The notes under the pieces: model-generated
Told to the model about the DNA's origin: nothing
Databases searched by the model: none
Seen by the model: the letters and a program-made list of their open reading frames with translations, nothing else
Source of the DNA: Berghia stephanieae
Taxonomy: Eukaryota > Mollusca > Gastropoda > Nudibranchia > Aeolidiidae
Length of the DNA: 64,000 bases
Assembly (NCBI GenBank): GCA_034508935.3
Contig: CM067443.1
Span: 52,288,784 to 52,352,783 of the forward strand
Reading direction: 5' to 3'
Part shown: positions 46,896 through 64,000 of the stretch, in pieces
How the letters are laid out: each line of letters begins with the position of its first letter
Position numbering within the stretch: position 1 is the first letter of the stretch
Program-made: the position numbers and the translations under genes

Positions 46896-47820
46896 AATAA
46901 TAATATATTTTATTTTTAAAAGAACGGAAAAAGAGAGGGAAAGTTTGAAATGCCTAATTTATCATATTTGATATAAAGTTTATCACTTCCCAATATAATC
47001 AGGACAATAAATATGAATGGTAAACAAGGTCTGTTGGCCCATATAACCACTAAGATGATGTGATAATGAAATTAAAAAAAATTGTTTTATTTATCAAATA
47101 TTTCAACAAAGATGATTATGAAGTTTGTGTTGTGTTTTGTTTTTGTATTTTTTGTTTATGTTTGTTTCTTTTTTTTTAATTTAATAAATAATATTTCTGA
47201 ATCATCTTCTAATATCAATAACGTTGAGGCGGATATACATTGGCTATTTCTGTCAAATTGACTCATTGTCTCACATAAATCGGCATTCTGAAATTTTATT
47301 TTCATAATTTGCATTATTTTCTCAATCTTTAAAAGTAAAGAAAGAGGGATAATTGAAACACAAATAGACTACATAAAATTCTGGCATTTAAAAACACTTT
47401 CTATTGGAATCTAACATTGGAGTTGGAGGGTTAAAACTTCAGAGCAGAGAATGCGTATAAACTTTACTATATATTTTTATGACATCAAGAGTTCATCAGG
47501 TAATAACCGTTAGCCACTGCGATGACTGGACAGGGATGGACAGTGACACCAGCCTCCGATCAATCAAACATTAACAACCCCAGGGAAGGGAGGTGACAGG
47601 GGTAATATTCTTATTTCGTAAACGGTTAGATAAAATCGTTAATTTTTACAATCGATAGTTTTTAATTTATTTGGTCCAGTCGACGCTTTTAAAGTGACAA
47701 TGTCTGCAGCTTGAATGGCACATTTCTTTAGCAAGTAGTTTCTATTTCTAGGCAGGACAATGCATCTCACAGTGTATATAACACACCGCGTTAATTAGAT
47801 CTTTTCTCGGAAGGGTAAAA

Positions 47821-47984
47821 CCCGACGTGTACTTATTTTCAGGTCTTATAACTCAAATTCTTATTGGCTCATTGTTGTAATGAACATATTCCCAAAACAA
47901 CACTACACATTCTCCATCACGACAACGTTAAACCAATTCCATAATTGCGTTCACATATCCGACCTTAAATATGTGCACGTCGGC
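47821..47984 (+). mobile_element. Palindromic MITE family, copy III
   Basis: Ends CCGACGTGTAC and GTGCACGTCGG are inverted repeats, with TAAA on both sides as a possible target duplication. Inner CAGGTCTTATAAC and GGCTCATTGTTGTAATGAAC match copies I and II. Confidence 0.7.
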
Positions 47985-48834
47985 TAAACACAAAAATGAA
48001 TTAAAAGTGAAAATAATCCTAATAGATTCTTCTTTGCGCTGTTTAATAAACAAGACTTACACTTAAGTAAAGCTTGATAATCATATAATTTAAAGATAAA
48101 GTTCAACCCCCTTTAATAACGTTTGAGACTCTCGGCTACATATCTCCACTGGATTCAGTGGTCATAACTATTTTAAATTCAGGATGATTCATATGAGGTC
48201 AGTAGGTTATGAGATTGAGCGCGCAGGATAAATTATGTACCAATACTAGTTCAGACTAGCTTTGTTAAGCGTGCATGACATTATCTTGAAGTGATCAAGA
48301 AATAACTTTGAATATATTCGCAGTTATATTGAAAAAATATTAGTACAAAACTGTGAAGAAAGTAGAAAGACTGTCATCATTTTAATATGGTTATAATAGC
48401 TATTTAATAATAATTATTTGCATTTTAGCAGGTCAGACAACCAAGCGTAAAAGACAAGAAAAGTCGTGACATCACACCATGTACTTTTCCGGTTCCAAAA
48501 TCCTTAGAAGTGTGTTTATAACCAGTCCTTTGGAAGACTAATTAATACTAAATAGGTTACATATTGAATCATGAGGTGGGCATTACTATTTTAGTAACAG
48601 GATGTATTGGCAGATTCTAAGGACTATGGGACGTAGAAGAGCGAGGACGGATGATCTTTATTGACGACTAGACTAGCGTATACTTAGACTAGAAAATAAG
48701 ATGCCATCTATCTGAAACTAGAAGATCATTCACACAAGGTATGTATTCGGTCCTCCGGAAGCGTGGTTTTAAACTTCCAATAAGATTGGGAAGTTTTTTT
48801 TTTTTGACATTACACTTATAATGGACTTGATTAA

Positions 48835-48920
48835 GCATTGTTGTAATCTACAATATCTTGCGTTAGTTTTCCATTACAACAATGAACCCAGATAATCGTC
48901 CAAGCTGTTTGTGCGGTAAA
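48835..48920 (-). mobile_element. Palindromic MITE family, partial copy IV
   Basis: TCCATTACAACAATGAACCC is the reverse complement of the copy III core, followed by AGATAATCGTCC in place of the terminal motif. Confidence 0.4.
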
Positions 48921-49234
48921 ACTACCCAAAATTAATCTAAAGACTGCCCGACAGGATTGTTATCAGAACAGCGATGACTTCGACAACAGCTTTGCTTGTT
49001 AATTAGATTTTTAACAGAGTTTTTTTTGGGAAAGTTCCGGCATCTGTTGTATAATAAATAGGAGGCCAGATTTAATCAAATGTTGTAGAATCCCCAAGGG
49101 TTGTGGAGATAAAGACACAATAGTGAGTGTCATTGGCGCAGATGGGCAAGCATTGTCTGTCACTTGATGGACGGATGTTTTATTAAAGGCAATCTCGAGT
49201 CTGATATCTAATACTAATGGCACAAAAATGAAAA

Positions 49235-49321
49235 GATTCACACACACACACACACACACACTAACACACACAGAGAGTGTGTGTAAGAGAGAGATAGTTA
49301 GTGTGGGTGTGATAGAGATAG

Positions 49322-49412
<91 letters not shown>
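49235..49412. repeat. (CA)n, (GATA)n and (GA)n compound microsatellite
   Basis: CA to 49262, GATA at 49313-49342, then GA to 49412. Confidence 0.95.
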
Positions 49413-49416
<4 letters not shown>

Positions 49417-49834
49417 AGGTTGGTGGTGGAAAGGGGATCGACATTGTCGTCCATTGGAGGCTAAGGTGTGACATTTCCATTTCTACAGGGTTGACATCTG
49501 AAAATTGTCATTGACGAGTTGTACTCTGCCATTAGTGAATAAATGGATGGCATGAAAATAACCTACATCTTTTATCAGGTTTGTCGAGCGGCATATTTGA
49601 AGAAGAAGAAAATAAAATCACAGTACGTTTCGTGACAGTTGCGGATAGCATATGTTTGATTTTTGCTTTATTAGCTCTTTATTGCATTAATTAAAAATGT
49701 ATGTCATATCATAACGTTTCATTGTACCCAAGACAGGATTGACGTATCATTTTACAGATTAATTACTTTATGGGCACAATATATCTCAGACAATAGGAAA
49801 CAAACGCGTGACGTTAAAATACTGATACTATACA

Positions 49835-49856
49835 CACGCACACACACGCACACACA

Positions 49857-49905
<49 letters not shown>
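49835..49905. repeat. (CA)n then (TA)n
   Basis: ACACACGC units followed by about 22 TA units. Confidence 0.95.
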
Positions 49906-49909
<4 letters not shown>

Positions 49910-50719
49910 CATTGTGCAGCTGCTCTTCTGGTTTCAGAGTGATTGCATCTTATTTTCTATCCTAAGAAATTGCTGGTCGTCAATAAAGATAATACATCCT
50001 CACTCTTTTACGCTCGTAATCATACGGATCTGCCTATACATCCTGCTATAAAAATAGTTTTGCCACCTTGTGATTCAATATTATTAATTGATAATGCTTT
50101 GTTCGAAGGACTGATTACACACTTCTAAGGAGTTTTGAACCGAAAGAGTGAAAGGTTTGAGGTCGCGACTTCTGATCCTATTCCATAACGCCATTCCTTT
50201 CCCCGCAATCCTTCAATATGACCCGAACAATTTGAATTTGTTTTAAGTTAAACGATAGAAAAATTAATGGAAAATATCTTTATTGGACATTAATATATTC
50301 CCTCTCATGTATTAATGAAACAAACTGTTTCATAGTTTTAGATAAGATACTTATTTTGTGACATTGATAAACCAATTTTTGGTTGACCCCACATTGAAAG
50401 ATAACTTATTAGCAAACTATAAAAATAAATCATACCAAGCGGTTCCTTGAATTTGTTAAATAGATTTGTTTTTGCTAAGAATTAGACCAATCTAATTGCA
50501 CAAAATTTCATTATTTCAGGTCATGCTGGTGATAAATTATGGACACACATTTCAATCAGGTTAGTCTATTAAATCTTGGCCTTAAATTTGAAATAACTTT
50601 GTTTTCAGGTGACTTGTCAATTTTATTATTGTCATCGTAACAGACCTACTTAAATGATTTGAGTGGCAATATAACCAATACACTAGTTAGATTTGGCTTA
50701 TAAACATTTTAAATGAAAA

Positions 50720-51540
50720 AGAGGGTCAAGAATAGCCCAACGCCAAGCCAGCGTGTCGTAAAAGGCGACTAATGGTGTGTGATTCCCCCATATTTGAGTC
50801 ACCTGGTCCTCCAGGTTGGGGGTTGGCAAAGGGTTAACACCCCGTTAAACGCAAACCGTTACAGAAACGCAGACAGACAAACCAAATCCTTTTTTTAGCT
50901 TGGGCGACCGAAGAGTTTCTGGAATGACAGAATTTATGAAGGACAACAGACAAAGCCGAAAGGACTCTGCTGACCCGATGACGTCTTCGCCAAACAAGCA
51001 GCTTCGAATTGCGTCGTGGAACGTTCGCACCATGTATGAAGCAGGAAAAAGCTCTCAAGTTGTGACTGAGATGAGAAGATACAGGCTGCATATACTTGGA
51101 GTAAGCGAAACCCATTGGATACAATCAGGACAGAAACACCTCAAGTCTGGGGAGAAGATTTTATATTCAGGGAGAGGGGACGGGATTCATACACAGGGAG
51201 TAGGAATAATTCTAAGCAAGTTTGCCAAGAAGTCACTGAGAGGATGGGAACAACACGGAGAAAGGATCATCATGATGGAGGTGGATTGGACACACGCTTA
51301 GAAAGAACGACTCCACTATAACAAAGAAAGTATTGGACTGGAACCCTCAGGGCAGAAGATCAAAGGGAAGGCCACGAGGAACATGGAGAAGAATTAAAGA
51401 AGCTGATATACAGAGAAGTGGTAAGACCTGGAATGAGATTAAAAAGTTAGCTCAGGATAGAGAAGGATGGAAATTGTTTGTCTGTAGCCTATACCCTGAC
51501 CCAGGGTGAAAAAGGCAATGGTGATGATGAAGATGTTTAA
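50720..51540 (+). mobile_element. Internally deleted RTE-like LINE
   Basis: From 50900: RIASWNVRTMYEAGKSSQVV and LGVSETHWIQSGQKHLKSGE, the start of an apurinic-type endonuclease (WNVRT, SETHW). Near 51300 the frame ends, and 51320-51510 instead encodes the far C-terminus: VLDWNPQGRRSKGRPRGTWR-type and LAQDREGWKLFV residues in decayed frames. The reverse transcriptase between them is absent. A GATGATGAAGATG tail follows. Confidence 0.8.
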
Positions 51541-51995
51541 AAAAAAATCATAATCTAAATCGAATTGAAGGCAATACATTTTGAGTTTCTTATTTTTCTT
51601 CTTCAATAAATTGTGCATTCATATGCTCTATTTCGTTTTAAACTTTTAAGATAACAGTCACAAATTGGTTGATAGAATAAAATTTGTTTTTGCTTGCTTT
51701 GTTTATTCCTTCAAAAGCAGAAACGCTTCAAAATAATTGATTCCAAATGTTACAGTTGGTAGGTAATATTCCGTAATATTATAATGCAAACATCTTTGTT
51801 TCGGGGACATGTAGATATATTAAAGTTACTACTCTCATACCAAATAAACTACAAGTGTGGTATTTACAAAGACACAGTTTAGCACACTTCGTTTTGAATA
51901 GAATGTGTGGAATTTTCAAATGCTGACTGTTTTCCTTTTGATTTGCTTTTACAAGTAGCCTACTTACATTATTTTTTCATTACAAAGTCAATCAA

Positions 51996-57710
<5,715 letters not shown>

Positions 57711-58510
57711 ATGAGTTATGTCCCATAGTGCATGAACTGTCTGACTTTGTCCTCTTATTAAATGTATTAATTGTACAAATAATTCAGTGGTTGGATCCTT
57801 TAATTTTATAGTGTGCAAGAAGTAAATAAGCAGACATTATTATTTTTTATGGATCATATTTATTCAGATTGCTTCGTTTTATTAAAAATGTTCTTTTACT
57901 TTAATTACTTCCTTAAAAATCCATCCACGGTTTCAAGAATGCTCTAACAACTTACATGATTGTGTACATAACTGATGTCTTTCAATTCCCCGTTTTCCCC
58001 TGAAATTTGGAGAATAATTGATATCATTCTATAATTTGCACCTGAGTATCTCAACATGAAAATGAAAAACATAAATGTTTATTCAGTTTCTATATATCCC
58101 ATTTTAAATATTTGAAAATGTTAGATTTTTGTATTTTTTATAGAACCTTCGAGAAATTCAGATTTCTTTGATTCAAATATCCCTTGCAAAGATAAATAAT
58201 TTGTAAAGCTTTTACCCATGCCAAAAATCGGAAAACAATTTTTAAAAATGGCATCATCCTATGACATCCACCAGATAAAGTAGTTAACATAATTTCTCAA
58301 CAAGCTGGTAATATTCTTACGAGTTACACACCCGATTATTGCATCAATACAAAGAGAACAAAATCCGGAAATATAATATTTCAATCGTATGGTAAATGCG
58401 TAAAATAAAGATTATATAAATCCCTTCATCCATCCCTGAGGGAAATTCTTTTCTTTCAGGGATTATTCCAAGGAAGACGTTAATTGAGCTAAGGCGACGT
58501 GGATTGCTTT

Positions 58511-59202
58511 GGGGCAGTTTGGGTCTTTTCTAAAAAAGTTTTTAATTACCTATATTTGTTTTTTAAAAATAATTCTGTATCGGCATTATAGGTTAAAAAC
58601 ACCATTTTTAGTGAAAAATATAAAGTACCTGTGTTAATACCCGTTTTGCTACCTAATTTCGGGGTCTGGCATAAAAAAATATAACAATCTTGTGGCAAAC
58701 GTTCCACAAAAGCTAATGAAGGAATGAACTCCATATTCTTCCCTCTATCAACCATTGTACCATAGTGTGTCACCATAGAGAGATTTTAGGGCTTTATCTT
58801 ATGGACTTTTTACTAGAACATTACAAAGTTGAAAACAAAATGTTTTGAAAAAATGTTATCAAAAAATCTCTCTATGGCGACATACTACATTATCTTTGTG
58901 ATAACTTTTGAAATTTTCAGATAATTACATTGAATAGATTCTGAGAAACGTTTGACACAGTATCCCATGCCCTTAGAAAATGATATATTGAGAAAATGAC
59001 AAAATACTTCTCCATTTTTCACACTTTCTTTCTATCTGTACCCTTTTCGACTTTGTTTTTTTTTGTGCCTTTATAGTCTAGTTTTAGAATTCGGACTTCA
59101 ATAATATTAATTCTAAGATAATTGAATATCTTTTTTCACTAAAATCTCAAAATCAATTTTTTGAAGGATTTTCCTAGTAATTAGACCCAAACCGCCCCTT
59201 AT
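58511..59202. mobile_element. Harbinger/Tourist-like MITE
   Basis: Terminal inverted repeats GGGGCAGTTTGGGTC and GACCCAAACCGCCCC (14 of 15 match) flank about 690 bp without coding capacity; flanks TTT and TTA could be a TWA-type duplication. An inner inverted repeat, ACCATAGAGAGATTTT / AAAATCTCTCTATGG (about 58771-58786 and 58863-58877), lies inside. Confidence 0.65.
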
Positions 59203-60538
59203 AGTCACATAGAACAGGAGAGGGGGGGGGGAGGGGGGCAGGGGGGATTCAGACTCGGGACCTATATCGTGAAATGTCTCTTGTCATCAAAATATTTACA
59301 TTGGTTGCAAGTGAACAAAATAACATTTTTAGAATTGGAGTGAAACCGTTTCCTCAATTTTAGCAGAACAGTTCCTAAAAGACCCTGTAATGATGCAAAG
59401 AGCAAAACGGATAAAGATGCACTAACAATTCTGGACAAAAACACAATAATGGAATAATTTGGACTGATTATACAGTTACGTATTCCTTTAATATTTCTGT
59501 TTATACCGTTGATGTCTCTTTTTTAAACATTCATAATATTATAATTATGTAACGCATCTGTTGCCAATCCTCATCCCGCTTATTTTCATTTAAATCGCTC
59601 TGATTGGTATAACATATGCTCTTTCACACTTGAGTCGAGTGGGACAATTTTTTCGAAGTCACCAATGCCAATCTGGAGTCCAACTTTATTCCAACTTAAG
59701 GCTTTGACCAAGTATTCTGCTCTCCTGTGAAAATCGAGTATACAATCAGATCAATGTGGGAATGGGGAAGGGTGGGGGGGGGGGGGGGCTACTATGGTTT
59801 TCGCCTTGCTTTTAAATGAATAATAAACGTTTACAAAATTGTTCATTGTTGGTTCTTTGGTGTCGACTGAATTTTTTTTTTCAGTTATCGGTAATCCAAC
59901 AAATCTCATTCAAACTTTATAGCGTGATTTCCGCAGAGTGTAGGAATGAATTAAATTTGCTATTTATCTAAATTTAGAATCATGTTCTACAGAAAAAAAT
60001 GCCGTTTGTTTATCAATTAATGATTTATATTTTTTTTACATTACAACCATTAATCTTATAGAAATAACTATGCTATTCTCATTGAAAATTAAACCAAATA
60101 GAAAACGAATAATGCAAAGGCAGTATAATACAAATATTTACTCATTTATATATAATTAATGTGTATATACTTTATAGAATCAAATCGTCAAAAGACAAGT
60201 AAATAGTTTGAGCAAAAATAGATTTTTTACACTGCTTATTAGGATGACAAATCAACCTCGTTTAAGTACCAATGCTTAGCTTTTGTATATAGATTGACTT
60301 TAATCACTCATCCAAATTAAACGAACGGCCCTAAATCAGACATGTCCTCATTAGAACATGATTATTCTAAAATATATTGAATTGTTAAGTTGAATTGTTT
60401 AGTTACTGTTATATTTTCCTCTCTGATCTGCTGAACTAATGCTATTCTGAGAAACCATTGTCTTTCAATCACCGGCAAAGCAATGTACAGTGCACATTTT
60501 TATATTGGCAAATTCCGTTATTATCATGCAAAGATAAG

Positions 60539-60722
60539 TATGCGCTTGACCAAGAAGCTCACAACATTGCCATCCGGAAGTATAACGGACCAACACACAA
60601 AACTGTGTTTAACCTTGGACGTTTATAGTCTGGTTAATACAGTTTAGTGAGAATTACTCTTAAACGCGGATGGCAAAAACCAATAACAAGGACGCGAGTG
60701 ACGTCAACTTCATTCTATCTAT
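60539..60722 (+). repeat. Structured repeat, copy 1
   Basis: TTGCCATCCG (60567-60576) pairs with CGGATGGCAA (60667-60676). Between them are a small ACACA/TGTGT hairpin and the conserved box CGTTTATAGTCTGG. AATAACAA and a CRE box TGACGTCA (60699-60706) follow. Confidence 0.75.
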
Positions 60723-60841
60723 AGACACCCAGTGGAAGGAAACATAAGCACACCCCTCAACGGCTGTGTACTGTCGTTCAAATATAAACAGCTGCAGCTA
60801 GTGCTTGACTAACTACACGGATATTACAATAGGCGTTATGG

Positions 60842-61000
60842 TATGCGTTAATTAAAATGCTCACTAATTCGACACGCCTAATCAAACGTACGATCACACA
60901 AAACTATGTGTACTCTTTAACATTTATACTCTGATTGTGCGATTCTAATGTGAGCTAATCTCACAACTAGTGGTCGAAAGCAATAACAACTTCCTTGTAA
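60842..61000 (+). repeat. Structured repeat, copy 2
   Basis: TTCGACAC (60868-60875) pairs with GTGGTCGAA (60970-60978) with one bulge: different bases from copies 1 and 3 but still a stem. Inner CACAAAACTATGTG and GTGAGCTAATCTCAC hairpins and AATAACAA are kept. Confidence 0.65.
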
Positions 61001-61106
61001 ACAATCAGCCATATTTGTCCGAGTGGGCTGGAGGGTGTGTCACAAATCTAGCGTTTTGATTGGTCAAAAATCTACTAATTAATTATAGTTAGAGCGAGCT
61101 AAAGAT

Positions 61107-61108
61107 AT

Positions 61109-61193
<85 letters not shown>

Positions 61194-61195
61194 GG
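61107..61195. repeat. (TA)n then (GA)n
   Basis: TA to 61170, then about 12 GA units, lying between structured-repeat copies 2 and 3. Confidence 0.95.
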
Positions 61196-61420
61196 TGAGG
61201 GGGATGGGAAAAACTAAGAATGCGAACCAGTAGATATATATATATATATTTTTATTACGGTATTTGTGGCACCTCCGCAAGCTCGATCGGAAAAAGATAT
61301 ACCTGGTTGTTTACAATAAATAATAAAATAAATGAAGTCGATGTTACTCTGCTCTGTGTTATTTTGTAGACCGTTTGGTGGGTGTTTGCTAGTCTCTAAT
61401 AATCTAGACTCTATAGATAG

Positions 61421-61604
61421 AATGCGCTTGGCCAAGGAGTTCACAACATTGCCATCCGGAAGTATAACGGACCAACACACAAACTCTGTGTAACCATGAA
61501 CTTTTATAGTCTGGTTAATACAGTTTAGTGAGAACAACTCACAAACGCGGATGGCAAAAACAATAACAAAGGCCTGAGTGACGTCATCTGCATACTATCT
61601 ATAT
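61421..61604 (+). repeat. Structured repeat, copy 3
   Basis: Closest to copy 1. Outer stem at 61449-61458 and 61548-61557; GTGAGAACAACTCAC hairpin; TGACGTCA at 61579-61586. Confidence 0.75.
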
Positions 61605-61718
61605 AATATGAGGAATAAATAGGTCTCTGATGGAAACACTACTGTTTCCATCGAAGCCCTTCCACTTCACATTTTCCGTAGTATTTTCACGATCCCACGA
61701 CGATTAGCCGATTGCTGC

Positions 61719-61904
61719 TATGCGTTTAAGTAAATAACTCATAACATCTACCAGCCTGATATAGCATAATAACATACAATACTGTGTGTAACCTTGAACG
61801 TTTATAGTCTGATTGCTATAATTTAGTTGTAACTAATCATTTAAATCGCTGTCTAAAAACAACAACAAATGACTGGTTGAAGTCAACTTCGTTCCTTCTA
61901 TCCA
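61719..61904 (+). repeat. Structured repeat, copy 4
   Basis: Shares ACTGTGTGTAACCTTGAACG, TTTATAGTCTG, the AACAACAA end and TGAAGTCA (61878-61885, one change from CRE). The outer stem is weaker. Confidence 0.65.
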
Positions 61905-62388
61905 CGCGATGCAGATGTTGAATAGCATGTAACAGAGTTAGTGGCGGATATTGCCAGAGTGCTGGTACAAAATTTCCCCTTACATGTGACCTTTACTGTA
62001 TTTTACGTAAATCTGTTCGATAATATTCGCCCTGGATGTGGACCAAATGAAGGAATGAGAAGCTATTTTAGTACAACGAAATACATTAGAAGTGTATAAG
62101 ATCCCAGATGTCCATACTCGTATCTATTTGACGACTTTATTGCCATTATTCTTGTATCACATCGACGATATTGGAGCAATTCTAGAAGGTTATCACTACT
62201 CTATTATTATTGTTTTCCCTCTCTTACATTAGGAGTGAATAATTCATATCGCATGCCACACATACTAGCTACAATGAAACGCACACATCTTCCATTCTAT
62301 CCACTCATCGTCATAGTCCTTCCAAATCGATAGACGTGTGATCACGACCTCATCATTATGGCTCATTTGAGATGTGCCATCAACATTA

Positions 62389-62571
62389 GAATGCACTTAC
62401 TACACGCATCGAAGGATACGATCAGCCGTTTTATTTTTATAAACAAACTGTACATTACTAATAGCACTATCACACAAAATGTGTGAAATGTTAATCATTT
62501 ATAATCCGCCGAATCAAGTATAGTGAGCACTATTTAACCTCACTGGCTTGCGAGAAAGAACAACAAACAAG
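62389..62571 (+). repeat. Structured repeat, copy 5 (most diverged)
   Basis: Keeps CACACAAAATGTGTG, ATTTATAATCCG, a GTGAG...CTCAC pairing and AACAACAA; the outer stem is doubtful. Confidence 0.5.
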
Positions 62572-63092
62572 AGTGTACAGTTTGCCCAAATCAATCCAAA
62601 TGGAATCAAATTTGCAGTAAAGGCCTTGGCTGCCAGTCCGGTTTGATCGAGTTTGGTGTAAAAAGTATAGAAACATGCAAATTTGTATACGGTTAACTAC
62701 TGTTCTTTGTTCTTCATCCGAATCTGAGTTATAAATTTGATTGCTGAATTTTAAATCTATGGATCCGTAAATGGAGTTTTCCCTGAGATTTTTCATATGT
62801 TACGTTTGCATGAATGAATTGGTAGAATGAATGTAATATTTTAACAAATAAATCTAAATGGAGAAACCAGGGACGCCCGAAAATGAGTTGTGGACAATCC
62901 CCATTGTTGGGCGCCGAGATGGAAGCTTCAAAGTTTCAAAGTTTATTCAATCTTAGGCTTTCGCCAAATAAGTCAAACAATTTGATGACAACATACATGA
63001 AAGTGGAAAAAATGGTAAATGGAATCAAAAAAATAAACTGATACAATTAATAACCACAAAAAAATACAACAATCGTAATACCACCAATACGT

Positions 63093-63458
<366 letters not shown>

Positions 63459-63618
63459 TGATAATATTACCATCATCATTACTAACCGTTCAATTATGGT
63501 TATTCGGCGGACCGGCAGAGGTGCCCGACTGCAAACATTCTTGCCTCTGCGACTCACCCTAGAAGACGTTGATACTGTTGAGGAATCCCTCAATATTGGG
63601 TACAGCTGGTAAGCCACC

Positions 63619-63935
63619 CCTATCCCATGCGCCTATGTGGTCTTGTGGTATGATAATCGCCTTCGGATCGAAAGGACCTGGGTTCGAGTCCCGCTCTGAG
63701 CGGTGCATAGTTCAGTCCTTGGGAAAAGCTCTTTACTCACATTCTCCCACCGTGATCAATTGTAAAATGAGTACCGGGCTGTTAGCAGCGGTGTCTCTGT
63801 CGAAAAAAATGGTATTATCGCCGAACAGACGTCATACATGGTCCCACATATTGAGCATTGATGTTGGCCAGGGACTCTTTGTAAAGCGCCTTTGGGCACG
63901 CTTAGTGGATTTTGCGCTGTATAAACGCTCATGTT
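63619..63935 (+). mobile_element. Full-length tRNA-derived SINE
   Basis: Head CCTATGTGGTCTTGTGGTAT (A-box region) and GGACCTGGGTTCGAGTCCCG (B box); body CTCTTTACTCACATTCTCCC and GTAAAATGAGTACCGGGC; tail TTTGTAAAGCGCCTTTGGGC and TTTTGCGCTGTATAAACGCT. Best-kept member in the window. Confidence 0.92.
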
Positions 63936-64000
63936 TTCATCGTGACATGTCTTATAACCCATTCCAGTCGGATAACCTCCCCCCCCCCTCCTTCACTGAC

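Noticed and set aside
51920-51955. Signal-peptide-like MLTVFLLICFY as first exon of the lectin gene
   Set aside because: A donor at AA/GTAGCC would leave phase 2, but the next acceptor (52045-52047) needs phase 1.

Overview
The window is animal nuclear DNA, probably from a marine invertebrate deuterostome; echinoderm-like is my best guess, but I cannot fix the species. Evidence: AT-rich sequence, short coding exons with GT-AG introns, very many simple repeats, tRNA-derived SINEs, CR1/L2-like and RTE-like LINE pieces, a Penelope-like fragment, a Helitron end, and a multi-exon gene for a motile-cilium protein. Nothing prokaryotic (operons, CRISPR, phage) is present. Most long open frames in the window are translated microsatellites.

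Three host genes can be assembled by joining exons whose phases agree at every junction. (1) Plus strand, 3363-27066: a 23-exon, 930-residue orthologue of CFAP221 (PCDP1), a calmodulin-binding protein of the ciliary central pair. (2) Minus strand, 41227-31210: a 3-exon, 232-residue Reeler-domain surface protein with a signal peptide, an Asn-rich run made by an AAT microsatellite, and a hydrophobic C-terminus resembling a GPI signal. (3) Plus strand, 51996-57710: a 5-exon, about 265-residue C-type lectin-domain protein with the six cysteines of a long-form domain, a Thr-rich stalk and no Ca/sugar-binding triads. They look like independent genes: one for ciliary motility and two for secreted or cell-surface recognition.

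Layout: 0.3-2.6 kb is an inverted minisatellite block full of B-box-like motifs; 3.4-27.1 kb is CFAP221 with introns carrying an inverted pair of TIR elements (3.9-5.2 kb), two LINE 3' ends, a pogo/Tigger-like element (23.2-24.5 kb) and long TA, TTC, TTA and CT tracts; 27-31 kb is intergenic with foldback DNA; 31.2-41.2 kb is the Reeler gene, whose 8.8-kb first intron holds a LINE RT piece, SINEs, a 1.2-kb minisatellite, a palindromic MITE family and an 88-nt hairpin; 41-52 kb is intergenic with a Helitron 3' end, a three-copy tandem repeat, 640 bp of triplet repeats and an internally deleted RTE-like LINE; 52-57.7 kb is the lectin gene with mariner and Penelope-like relics in intron 1; 58.5-59.2 kb is a Harbinger-like MITE.

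The most unusual structure is at 60.5-62.6 kb: five diverged copies of a repeat of about 185 bp, in one orientation, each keeping small hairpins, with the outer stem apparently preserved by paired changes and a CRE-like TGACGTCA box just downstream in two copies. It may be an undescribed cluster of structured RNA genes, or a short inverted-repeat transposon family.
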